A stretch of DNA of 15,114 nt, from NCBI GenBank assembly GCA_955652655.1, contig CATPCK010000528.1, positions 1 through 15,114 of the forward strand, read 5' to 3'. Shown here piece by piece: positions 1-6,272 of the stretch; position 1 is the first letter of the stretch, and each line of letters opens with the position of its first letter. Source of the DNA: an uncultured Ktedonobacteraceae bacterium. GTDB taxonomy: Bacteria; Chloroflexota; Ktedonobacteria; Ktedonobacterales; Ktedonobacteraceae. The notes beneath the pieces were generated by a model. It ran no database searches. It was not told the origin of the DNA and saw only the letters and a program-made list of their open reading frames with translations. A program made the position numbers and the translations under genes.

Positions 1-564
1 AATAAAGGTCACGAGCGCGAGCTGCCAGTTGATGATCAGTAGTGCGATTGTCACACCGATGAGCGTCAATACATCACCGAGAATGGAGATGGCTCCGGAA
101 GTGAACATCTCGTTTAGCGAATCGACATCATTGGTCAGGCGGGTCATCAATCTCCCTACCGGATTGTGGTCGAAATACGAGAGCGAGAGACGTTGAAAGT
201 GCTCAAACATCTGGGAACGCATATCGAACATCATACGCTGTCCAATGATACTCAGAAATAAGATGTGCAAATAACGCAGCGTGAAGCCCAGTAACAAGAC
301 GAAAAGATAAACACTCGCAACCGCCAGTAAACCAAGGCTGCGCTGACTTCCGTTCAGACCCTGTACTTTGGGTACAATGAAGTGGTCAATACCATAATAC
401 GTCAAGGCGGGTCCAACAAGATCGATCAGTGAAACGAGTATAAGTAACACCATCGCCAGCGAGGCTAACCATGTATAAGGACGCACGTAGGTTAACAGGC
501 GCCGCATGATACGCGCGTCGTATGCTTTACCGGTTATTTCATCTTCCTGGAAAAAGGTCGCCAT
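1..564 (-). CDS. ABC exporter half-transporter, N-terminal part (cut by window edge)
   Basis: This is the first 188 codons of an ABC exporter subunit; the rest lies beyond base 1. The translation starts MATFFQEDEITGKAYDAR and shows an N-terminal cytosolic stretch of about 25 residues, then hydrophobic segments (about 32-58 and 78-105). A cytoplasmic coupling-helix region follows, with the typical exporter motif FDHNPVGRLMTRLTNDVD near residues 131-148. This is the fold of type IV (MsbA/MdlB-like) exporters. The start at 564 is supported by an AGAGGA ribosome binding site 9 nt upstream. It overlaps the end of the upstream gene by 26 bp (539-564), so the two are probably translationally coupled and form one transporter. 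The nucleotide-binding domain is not visible, so whether it carries the canonical catalytic Glu cannot be seen. Substrate unknown. Confidence 0.9.
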   Translation of the reverse strand, partial: MATFFQEDEITGKAYDARIMRRLLTYVRPYTWLASLAMVLLILVSLIDLVGPALTYYGIDHFIVPKVQGLNGSQRSLGLLAVASVYLFVLLLGFTLRYLHILFLSIIGQRMMFDMRSQMFEHFQRLSLSYFDHNPVGRLMTRLTNDVDSLNEMFTSGAISILGDVLTLIGVTIALLIINWQLALVTFI

Positions 565-2320
565 TTTCTGTATCCTCTAGCTCTTCACCGAGCAATTGCC
601 TGCGATACATTTCAGCATAAAGGCCGCCAAGCTGCAGCAGTGCTCTATGTGTCCCTTCTTCAACGATTCTGCCCTCGTCGAGCACAACGATGTGGTCAAG
701 ATTTTTTACAGTCGAACAGCGATGGGAAATGATGATAGTTGTGCGCCCCTGCATCACTCTCTGTAAATGTTTGAGAATATCTGCCTCTGTATGTGTATCG
801 ACGCTTGACATGGCATCATCGAGAACAAGAATAGCCGGTTCTTTTGCGATCGCACGCGCAAGCGACGTACGTTGTTTCTGTCCACCAGAGAGGGTGACTC
901 CACGCTCACCAATCATCGTCGTCACCCCTTCTGGAAAATCTTCAACATCTTTTGTAAGTTGTGCGCTCTGCATAATCTCCTGCAGACGTTCCGTGCTGAG
1001 CGCCTCCACTCCATAGCTGATATTCTCGGCCAGGGGTACCGAGAACAAGAACGTCTCTTGCGGGACATAGCCGATCTGGCGTCGCAAAAGAGCTAACGCT
1101 ATCTTTCGCACATCGACATTGTCAATGAGCACCTGTCCCTCGCTGGCATCGAACATACGTGGCAGCAGATTGACCAGGGAGGACTTACCGGAGCCGGTTG
1201 GACCGACAATCGCCAGTGATGAACCTGCCTCCACCTTGATGTTGATATCATGCAGCACTTCACGGTCGCCATACGCGAAAGATACGTGACGGAACTCTAC
1301 TTTCCCTTCTAGATGCTCCAGTAATGATTCAGTATTGTTCTCGAGAGAGGACTCCGGCCCTACAATCGTTGGCTGGTGATTCATAACCTCGTTAATACGC
1401 TTCATTGACGCAGATCCCTGTTGAAAGAGGTTAACGACCCAGCCGAAAGCTATCATGGGCCAGGTAAGCTGCGCTAAATAACCCGTAAATTGCACCAGTT
1501 GCCCCAGCGTTATGCGCCCTTCGATAACATCTAGCCCGCCACGCCAGAGCAGGATGATAGCTGCAAGTCCGGCCAAAAAGAACATCGCTGGCCATAATAG
1601 CGCATACAATCTGGCGTAGGCGATGCTACGATGGACATATTCCTGGTTAGCAGCGCGGAAGGCTCGTAATTCGTAATCTTCCTGAGTATAAGCTTTAACG
1701 GTGCGGATACCAGAGAAATTTTCCTGAGCCTGGGCTGATACTTCCCCGAATTGATCCTGGACAGACTTGTAGCTTTGTTCTATTTTCCGTGCAACCACAA
1801 AAAAGACGATAGAGATCAGGGGCAGTACTGACGTTGAGTAAAGCGTGAGCCGCGCATCGATAGTGAGCATGATGATTATTGTAGCTAAAAAGGCCACTGT
1901 CGTATTCACGAGATTACTAATGCCAGGGCCAAGCAAGCCACGTACAGCTGTGAGATCATTGATTGCTCGCGCAACAAGGTCCCCTATTTTGTTGTGCTGG
2001 AAGTAGTCAAGCTCAAGTTTCTCAAAATGTCTGAAAAGGTCGGCACGCAGTTCATACTCAATGCGACGTGACACCTTTGCCTGAATGAAACGGCCGTAAT
2101 AGCTGAGAATAGCCTGCACTAAACCCACCAGAACGATCAACAGGCCAAAGCGCAACAGCAGTCCCGCATCAGTCCCATGTTGAAGGCTATCGACGGCCAG
2201 GCGGATCAGGTAGGGCAGAATGAGCGCAACGGCATTGGCTGCTATGAGAAATAAAAAGCCGCCAGTCATGGCGACTCTATACCTGAATAGGTACGAGCGT
2301 AACGCTATTAATGCAGACAT
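539..2320 (-). CDS. ABC exporter half-transporter with degenerate Walker B (593 aa)
   Basis: Fused membrane and ATPase subunit of an ABC exporter. Residues about 15-300 form a six-helix membrane domain, and residues about 340-585 the nucleotide-binding domain. Walker A is GPTGSGKSS (373-381), the Q-loop is YVPQETF (Q421), the signature is LSGGQ (477-481), Walker B is ILVLDD (497-502) and the switch histidine is H533 in IISHR. The residue after Walker B is Asp (D502) where active sites have Glu. In heterodimeric exporters such as TM287/288 and BmrC/BmrD, one subunit carries this change. With a second half-transporter overlapping its 3' end, the pair probably makes an asymmetric heterodimer for drug, lipid or peptide export. 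The substrate cannot be read from sequence. Length is normal for the family. The ribosome binding site before 2320 is weak. Confidence 0.95.
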   Translation of the reverse strand: MSALIALRSYLFRYRVAMTGGFLFLIAANAVALILPYLIRLAVDSLQHGTDAGLLLRFGLLIVLVGLVQAILSYYGRFIQAKVSRRIEYELRADLFRHFEKLELDYFQHNKIGDLVARAINDLTAVRGLLGPGISNLVNTTVAFLATIIIMLTIDARLTLYSTSVLPLISIVFFVVARKIEQSYKSVQDQFGEVSAQAQENFSGIRTVKAYTQEDYELRAFRAANQEYVHRSIAYARLYALLWPAMFFLAGLAAIILLWRGGLDVIEGRITLGQLVQFTGYLAQLTWPMIAFGWVVNLFQQGSASMKRINEVMNHQPTIVGPESSLENNTESLLEHLEGKVEFRHVSFAYGDREVLHDINIKVEAGSSLAIVGPTGSGKSSLVNLLPRMFDASEGQVLIDNVDVRKIALALLRRQIGYVPQETFLFSVPLAENISYGVEALSTERLQEIMQSAQLTKDVEDFPEGVTTMIGERGVTLSGGQKQRTSLARAIAKEPAILVLDDAMSSVDTHTEADILKHLQRVMQGRTTIIISHRCSTVKNLDHIVVLDEGRIVEEGTHRALLQLGGLYAEMYRRQLLGEELEDTENGDLFPGR

Positions 2321-2454
2321 GATACTATTCTACCAAAAATGCGGCGTGAGTGCCCCAGCGCCGGGGCCGTTGACTTTGCAATAAGAGAATAAATCAATGA
2401 TAACTTCGTCAAAGATGCATGTTACGCATCAAACCAATGATGTATAGTAGCGAG

Positions 2455-2487
2455 TTCACATCATCACTAGCACAAAGATGACGTGAA
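2455..2487. repeat. 33-bp dyad: 11-bp inverted repeat with 11-nt loop
   Basis: TTCACATCATC (2455-2465) faces GATGACGTGAA (2477-2487). Ten of 11 positions pair; in a minus-strand RNA the odd position becomes a G-U pair, so the stem would be continuous. It lies between the 3' end of the small coiled-coil gene and the start of the ABC genes, both on the minus strand. No T tract follows on either strand, so it is not a classical terminator. It could be an operator for the ABC genes or an RNA processing or stability hairpin. A smaller hairpin, GATGC/GCATC, lies at 2414-2430, and a GC-rich one, GCCCC/GGGGC, at 2352-2367. The rest of 2321-2614 shows no gene I can support. Confidence 0.5.
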
Positions 2488-2614
2488 TATTAAGAAAGGG
2501 GTGTGAACAGAGGTATGCTCACGTTTACAGACTGTAGCATAACGTATTGGCAGAAAAAGGTAAAATACTCCCTACAAACATTCAAAGAGGCACTCGAAGA
2601 CCTTTTCTATGAGA

Positions 2615-2815
2615 TTAATCCAAAACTTCCTCGAAGTCGCCTACAAGTTTTTGTATTTCCCGCAGGCGCTGTTCGGCCAATTCCACATTCTCCAGAGCCT
2701 GGGCTAGAATGCGGGCCTCGATCGACGTATACGACTCCTCGATTTCCGGATCGATAGAGCCGCCGAGTAGCTCAAGTGCGCGATTGAGATTGTTTTCCAT
2801 CATTACAGTTGCCAT
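2615..2815 (-). CDS. Small acidic coiled-coil protein (66 aa), unknown function
   Basis: A short ORF, MATVMMENNLNRALELLGGS at the N terminus, preceded by an AGAGGT ribosome binding site 7 nt before the ATG. The composition is rich in Glu, Leu, Ala and Arg. Residues about 29-63 read as one long amphipathic helix with heptad-like spacing of hydrophobic residues, so a coiled coil or helical hairpin is likely. It has no signal peptide, membrane segment, cysteine or known motif. I do not recognise a family. It stands alone between the ABC genes and the cupredoxin gene on the same strand, with over 290 bp on each side. Coding is favoured over the opposite-strand ORF here because of the ribosome binding site, the codon pattern and the balanced charged composition. 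Confidence 0.6.
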   Translation of the reverse strand: MATVMMENNLNRALELLGGSIDPEIEESYTSIEARILAQALENVELAEQRLREIQKLVGDFEEVLD

Positions 2816-3050
2816 TGTTGTTACCTCTTCGTTGACAAAGGATTACAGTGTGATTTCGACGGGACGATCTATGTGAATGGTAAACTACTTAAAACGAGCA
2901 CGCACTCTAAACCAAACTACTTTCAATACTCAATACGTTATCCCATGGCGATTGGTTACATCAGTTAACTATAATATTTTCTTCTTCTATGTGCCCTAAG
3001 CGTACATCTTAGCTTATATTACACTAGACGAAAGAAAATACCAAATCGCA

Positions 3051-3074
3051 TATACCAACAGTCCTATTGGTATA
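3051..3074. repeat. Perfect 8-bp inverted repeat (operator-like)
   Basis: TATACCAA (3051-3058) and TTGGTATA (3067-3074) form a perfect inverted repeat with an 8-nt spacer. The right arm runs into TATAAT (3071-3076), a good -10 on the plus strand, but no convincing -35 lies 17 bp upstream and no plus-strand gene follows. It could be a repressor site. The surrounding intergenic stretch 2816-3180 is AT-rich and contains no gene I can support. I found no clear promoter for the 66-aa gene in it. Confidence 0.4.
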
Positions 3075-3107
3075 ATGACGAAAGGATTCCTTTGATACGT
3101 ATATGAT

Positions 3108-3152
3108 AGGGCAATATATCGAGCGTTTTTAATACCTCCTGTACATTGCCCT
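3108..3152. repeat. 8-bp inverted repeat with 29-nt loop downstream of cupredoxin gene
   Basis: AGGGCAAT (3108-3115) pairs perfectly with ATTGCCCT (3145-3152). It lies just past the stop codon of the cupredoxin gene (minus strand). In the minus-strand RNA the loop contains AGGAGGTATT, which resembles a ribosome binding site, but no start codon follows at a useful distance. There is no T tract after the stem, so termination here is not certain. Confidence 0.35.
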
Positions 3153-3180
3153 CCTGTTCGTTCCTCAGCTACGCTCTACG

Positions 3181-3621
3181 CTATTTTACTGTAACTGTCA
3201 GATTCATATTCACATGGATCGTACAGTAGAGGTGGAACGTCCCGGCTGTGGTAAATGGCCCGATGTTATGGGAATCACTGCCGGCGAAGTTGACGTTTAC
3301 AGTTGGAGCTCCCGGCTCTTTACTAGGTTTGGGCGTTCCATTTGCGTCATACATTCCATTCTGAATTATGTGGGGAACCGCTACATCATCGACAAGGCTA
3401 AGTTTAGAACCTTTAGGAATCGTAGTAGTGGATACCAGGAAATTTGATGAGCCCATGTGAACAGTCGTGCCACCACCACCACCACCAGTTTTCGGAGTAT
3501 TCCCCCCATTTCCCGACGCTGTAGGGGCAGTGCCTGGACGCGTGCAGGCAGCAAACAAAATACTACCAATTGCTAAAACAACAAGCGTCAGCGTTAAAAA
3601 TCCAAGTCGTTTAGAACTCAT
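3181..3621 (-). CDS. Cupredoxin (type 1 copper) lipoprotein
   Basis: A 146-residue exported blue-copper-type protein. The N terminus MSSKRLGFLT begins a lipoprotein signal ending in the lipobox LFAAC, with C26 the lipidated residue. A Thr/Gly-rich linker (27-55) with a run of six Gly (46-51) follows, then a beta-sandwich domain (about 53-146). Copper ligands visible are H84 in AVPHIIQNG and C133, H136 and M139 in YCTIHVNM. The Cys-x2-His-x2-Met spacing is that of the amicyanin-type loop. The role is probably one-electron transfer or copper binding on the outer face of the membrane. I chose the ATG at 3621 because AGAGGAAG lies 7 nt upstream and the n-region MSSKR is typical. An in-frame ATG at 3639 with GGAGAG upstream would add six residues. 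A promoter at 3819-3847 fits this gene. Confidence 0.88.
   Translation of the reverse strand: MSSKRLGFLTLTLVVLAIGSILFAACTRPGTAPTASGNGGNTPKTGGGGGGTTVHMGSSNFLVSTTTIPKGSKLSLVDDVAVPHIIQNGMYDANGTPKPSKEPGAPTVNVNFAGSDSHNIGPFTTAGTFHLYCTIHVNMNLTVTVK
3470..3487. repeat. Trinucleotide repeat coding for poly-Gly linker
   Basis: Six CCA units in a row (plus strand) encode Gly 46-51 of the cupredoxin lipoprotein on the minus strand (five GGT codons and a GGC). The tract sits in the flexible linker between the lipid anchor and the copper domain, where slippage would change the linker length without a frameshift. Confidence 0.7.
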
Positions 3622-3818
3622 TACGTTACTTCCTCTCATAATATCTCTCCGCTATTCATCTCCTTTATACTTGTTTCCCTTTGAAAGGAGGATAGCGGGT
3701 AGCCTATAGCTTCTCTTCATCCTCATGAGCTACGCTGATGGTAATCCAAAATGGTGGAATACGAGTAACATACAGCGTGTTTGCTCCTGGATGAATGCAA
3801 TGCCATACTGTATTCTAT

Positions 3819-3847
3819 TTTATATCATAGTGCGAGGTGCGTGTCAG
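3819..3847 (-). promoter_or_regulatory. Sigma-70-type promoter, likely for cupredoxin gene
   Basis: On the minus strand the -35 is CTGACA (3847-3842) and the -10 is TATAAA (3824-3819), with a 17-bp spacer. Each hexamer differs from consensus at one position. Transcription would start near 3812, giving an untranslated leader of about 190 nt before the ATG at 3621. Confidence 0.5.
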
Positions 3848-3955
3848 GGAAATAGGGAAACTACCTGAGATTTTGTCGGATGATACCTGATAGTCCATTT
3901 TGCCATCTACACAACTAAACAATAAATAATCTCATCTACAATATAGAATTAGATA

Positions 3956-3967
3956 CATTAATTAATG
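3956..3967. promoter_or_regulatory. 12-bp perfect palindrome, operator-like
   Basis: CATTAATTAATG is a perfect 12-bp palindrome that ends 30 bp before the -35 of the plus-strand promoter at 3998, within an AT-rich stretch (about 3900-3980). The location fits a regulator site, but AT-rich palindromes also arise by chance. Confidence 0.3.
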
Positions 3968-3997
3968 ATAAGAATGCATATGGAAGCGCTTTATTTA

Positions 3998-4026
3998 TTG
4001 ACTTGGGCGAACCGCTATGTTATGCT
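3998..4026 (+). promoter_or_regulatory. Sigma-70-type promoter upstream of the insertion sequence
   Basis: TTGACT (3998-4003), a 17-bp spacer and TATGCT (4021-4026) make a good plus-strand promoter. The next native plus-strand gene is the SRPBCC gene at 6273. The IS element starting near 4106 now lies in between, so this promoter may once have served that gene and now reads into the IS. Confidence 0.5.
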
Positions 4027-4111
4027 AAATAAGGTTCCTATAGCGAAAGAACAACACAACAAAGTCCAGGTGCAAGCTCTTAGCTATGGTAGCGGAAGAG
4101 ATGACAAGGAA

Positions 4112-4178
4112 GGGCTTTAGCCCGCCGCAAGCCGCTGTGGTTTCAACCCGGGCGGTTCGGCGTCCGTGGCTTTAGCCC
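4112..4178 (+). repeat. IS left-end hairpins
   Basis: GGGCTTTAGCCC (4112-4123) has 4-bp arms and a TTTA loop, and the 11-mer GGCTTTAGCCC recurs at 4168-4178. The GC-rich stretch between them contains further short complementary runs (CCGCAAGCC, GGGCGG, GTCCG). This is the expected place for the TnpA recognition hairpin and its guide sequence. Confidence 0.6.
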
Positions 4179-4208
4179 TTGACACGTGTCGAAAATGCTG
4201 TATATTAT
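4179..4208 (+). promoter_or_regulatory. Promoter of tnpA inside the IS left end
   Basis: TTGACA (4179-4184, a perfect -35) is followed by TATATT (4201-4206, 16-bp spacer) or TATTAT (4203-4208, 18-bp spacer). The 10-bp palindrome GACACGTGTC (4181-4190) overlaps the -35 and could hold a regulator. The predicted transcription start falls at or next to the ATG at 4213. Confidence 0.55.
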
Positions 4209-4212
4209 CTGT

Positions 4213-4629
4213 ATGGAAACGACAAAAAAGAGCGAACATAAGTACCAGAGAGATGAACATCGAGTCCATCTCATTGTCTATCATCTCATCTGGTGTCCCA
4301 AGCGCCGCAAGCCTATTCTTGGAGGAAAACTCAAGGATCGTTGCCAGGAACTCATAGAAACAAAGTGCAAAGAGAAAGGATGGATTATTCTCACACTCGC
4401 TATCCAACCAGACCATATCCATCTATTCGTACGCGTCTGGCCTTCTGATAGTGCATCAGAAGTGGTGAAAGAGCTAAAGGGATATACATCCTTTTTCCTT
4501 CGCAAGGAATTTCAGTCTGTTCTCTCAAAGCTTCCATCGCTGTGGACGCGTTCTTATTGTTCATCAACAGCGGGCGCAGTAAGTGCACAAACTATCCAGG
4601 AATATATCGACGCTCAGAAGGGCATCTAG
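4213..4629 (+). CDS. tnpA: IS200/IS605 transposase TnpA (Y1 HUH, 138 aa)
   Basis: Single-strand DNA transposase that cuts and rejoins the IS ends as a dimer. The HUH metal-binding motif is PDHIHLFV (H68, I69, H70), and the catalytic tyrosine is Y131 in TIQEYIDAQK. The N-terminal block YHLIWCPKRRKPIL (23-36) is characteristic of the family. Length is normal. The GTG at 4186 would extend the protein by nine residues, but it lies upstream of the likely -10, so I prefer the ATG at 4213. There is no ribosome binding site before that ATG, and the promoter spacing suggests a leaderless or nearly leaderless message, which would keep expression low. The stop codon is two bases before the tnpB start. 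Confidence 0.92.
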   Translation: METTKKSEHKYQRDEHRVHLIVYHLIWCPKRRKPILGGKLKDRCQELIETKCKEKGWIILTLAIQPDHIHLFVRVWPSDSASEVVKELKGYTSFFLRKEFQSVLSKLPSLWTRSYCSSTAGAVSAQTIQEYIDAQKGI

Positions 4630-4631
4630 AC

Positions 4632-6134
4632 ATGGCAAAAGCAACCACGACGATCAAACAGGTTCTGAACTATGGACCTGAACATGCCGCGTGGTTTGCT
4701 GCCAATCAAACTCTTTTCAATCAGGTATGCGCTTTCTACTTCGATGTGATCCAAGCGCATGTGAAGATTTTAGACCTCTCGAACAAGGAAGCGCTTACCG
4801 CTCTGGAGAAGCTTACCCACATCACGCAGAGGAATCCTGCTCCGGTCATGCCTCTCGATGAGGTAGCAGAGGATATTCCGGCCATGTTCCGGCGTGCTGC
4901 TATTCATGCAGCACTCGGATCAGCTCGTTCATTTTTCTCCCATCTCGCCCGTTGGCAAAAGGCTAAAGAGAAAGCAGAGGCCAAGGGCAAGAAGTTTCAT
5001 GAGCGTCCGCCTGTTCCCCCACGTACCTGGAACAAATCCGCATCATTGTATGCTGGCATGTGGAAGGAACGATCCGATAGCAGCATAGTGCTCAAAGTCT
5101 GGACAGGAACATGTTGGAGTTGGATGAAAGTTCGCATTACCGGGCGGGAACTGCCTATCGATGCTGAATTAGGGAGTCCTCAGTTAATCCGAAAAGGGAA
5201 TCAGTGGTACCTGCACACTCCCATTGAAAGGCAGTTCAAGAGTTCTGGCAAAATTGAGAAGCAAGTCACCACAAACAAGCAGACCAAAATCTGTTCAGTA
5301 GATTTGAATATAAACGAGAATATCGCTGTGTGTACGATCCGAACAGTTGAAGGTTCGATCCTTGCCACCACGTTCATTCATGGTGGACAACGGGTAAATG
5401 GCTTTAGGAAGAAACTGTTAGGCCGTATCGCACGCAACCGTCACAAGACCGGTATTATTGCAGAGAACGAGCAAGACAATGTGCATCTCTGGAACACCAT
5501 CAGGCATGTGGATGAGCAGGTAGCGCATCTGGTGAGTAACCGCATTGTCCAATTTGCCAAGCAGCATGAGGCAACCGTACTCGTTTTTGAGCATCTCGGC
5601 AACCTCAAACCTACCAAGGGGAAGTACAGCAAACGAGGCAATGAGAAGCGGGCGTTCTGGATGAAAGGGCGCATTTTCAGGTATGCCAAGTATAAAGCTT
5701 ATCATGCTGGCATTCTCACGAGTCGGGTCAATCCCAGAAATACCAGTCGAGAATGTGCCCGTTGCCACAGCCTTGTTGCCAGATATACAGAAGGACAACC
5801 AGCAGAAGGATATACATACGGCGCTCCTTTGGTTGCTTGTCATCAGTGTGGCATGCGCGGGAATGCAGACAGGAATGCGAGTCTTGTGATCGGTCAACGC
5901 TTGACTCAGAGGTATCAGAAGCAGGAAAAGCCTCCAACTCCTTTGCTTGCAAAGAGGGAGCCGAAAGGTTCAGGTGTTGGTATCCCCCAGGACGCCAAAA
6001 ACAGAAACAGACCATCTCTCCGATCTGCAAGGCATGGGGACAGCAACGAGCATGGCACCGCTCAGGCAACAGGCATGAGGATGGTTGAGCCTGTTTCAGA
6101 TATTGCTCACCAACTACGGCTTCCACTTGAGTAG
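4632..6134 (+). CDS. tnpB: IS200/IS605 RNA-guided nuclease TnpB (500 aa)
   Basis: TnpB, the transposon-encoded relative of Cas12, which with its omega RNA cuts DNA beside a target-adjacent motif and helps the element persist. The N-terminal part (1-210) is helical, Lys/Arg-rich and follows the usual wedge/REC plan. The RuvC residues are D224 (SVDLN), E320 (LVFEHLGNLKP) and D413 (GNADRNAS), all present. The zinc ribbon has C375/C378 and C403/C406, separated by a loop of about 24 residues that is longer than in compact family members. A polar tail of about 75 residues follows RuvC-III. I chose the ATG at 4632 because it directly follows the tnpA stop and MAKATTTIKQVLNYG is a typical start; an upstream in-frame ATG at 4542 lies inside tnpA. 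Probably co-translated with tnpA. Confidence 0.93.
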   Translation: MAKATTTIKQVLNYGPEHAAWFAANQTLFNQVCAFYFDVIQAHVKILDLSNKEALTALEKLTHITQRNPAPVMPLDEVAEDIPAMFRRAAIHAALGSARSFFSHLARWQKAKEKAEAKGKKFHERPPVPPRTWNKSASLYAGMWKERSDSSIVLKVWTGTCWSWMKVRITGRELPIDAELGSPQLIRKGNQWYLHTPIERQFKSSGKIEKQVTTNKQTKICSVDLNINENIAVCTIRTVEGSILATTFIHGGQRVNGFRKKLLGRIARNRHKTGIIAENEQDNVHLWNTIRHVDEQVAHLVSNRIVQFAKQHEATVLVFEHLGNLKPTKGKYSKRGNEKRAFWMKGRIFRYAKYKAYHAGILTSRVNPRNTSRECARCHSLVARYTEGQPAEGYTYGAPLVACHQCGMRGNADRNASLVIGQRLTQRYQKQEKPPTPLLAKREPKGSGVGIPQDAKNRNRPSLRSARHGDSNEHGTAQATGMRMVEPVSDIAHQLRLPLE

Positions 6135-6214
6135 GAATTACGTTCCATTTCTCAGGAAGCCGACTACGTAGCAGTGTCAGAAGCTGCTGGACTTTAGTCC
6201 CTGCGGAGTGTCAC
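6000..6214 (+). ncRNA. Predicted omega RNA region and IS right end
   Basis: In this family the TnpB guide RNA is made from the 3' end of tnpB through the right end, and its guide comes from the flanking DNA just beyond the element. Here the right end shows the palindrome CTACGTAG (6164-6171) and the hairpin GGACTTTAGTCC (6189-6200). The 5' limit of the RNA cannot be seen and 6000 is a rough mark. If the element ends near 6214, the guide would begin with CTGGTATATGATTGG. This call rests on family knowledge and position, not on a covariance match. Confidence 0.4.
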
Positions 6215-6272
6215 CTGGTATATGATTGGTAGGTAGTTACTGAAGATACAACTCCGGAAAGGAGGAAATTGT

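Larger units (their letters stand above)
4106..6214 (+). mobile_element. IS200/IS605-family insertion sequence (tnpA + tnpB)
   Basis: A complete-looking single-strand-transposing element with the Y1 transposase TnpA and the RNA-guided nuclease TnpB in the same orientation, two bases apart. The left end carries the hairpin GGGCTTTAGCCC (4112-4123) and a second copy of GGCTTTAGCCC at 4168-4178. The right end carries a matching hairpin GGACTTTAGTCC (6189-6200). Such subterminal hairpins, not inverted repeats, define the ends of this family, and no target duplication is expected. The exact boundaries are my estimate: TGAC at 4102-4105 could be the left target motif, and TCAC at 6211-6214 the right end. 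Both genes are full length with all catalytic residues, so the element may be active. Confidence 0.85.

Noticed and set aside
690..1096. Plus-strand ORFs inside the ABC transporter gene
   Set aside because: They are antisense to a conserved nucleotide-binding domain and have no ribosome binding site or protein-like composition.
2503..2757. 84-residue plus-strand ORF starting with GTG after AAGGGG
   Set aside because: Its second half is antisense to the better-supported 66-aa minus-strand gene and has the Pro/Arg-rich look of an antisense frame. The first part alone is not distinctive.
4542..4631. Upstream start for tnpB giving 530 residues
   Set aside because: The extension lies inside tnpA in another frame; the ATG at 4632 directly follows the tnpA stop and gives the usual TnpB N terminus.
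5418..6126. Minus-strand ORFs within tnpB
   Set aside because: They are shadows of the TnpB RuvC region; the plus-strand frame holds all catalytic residues.
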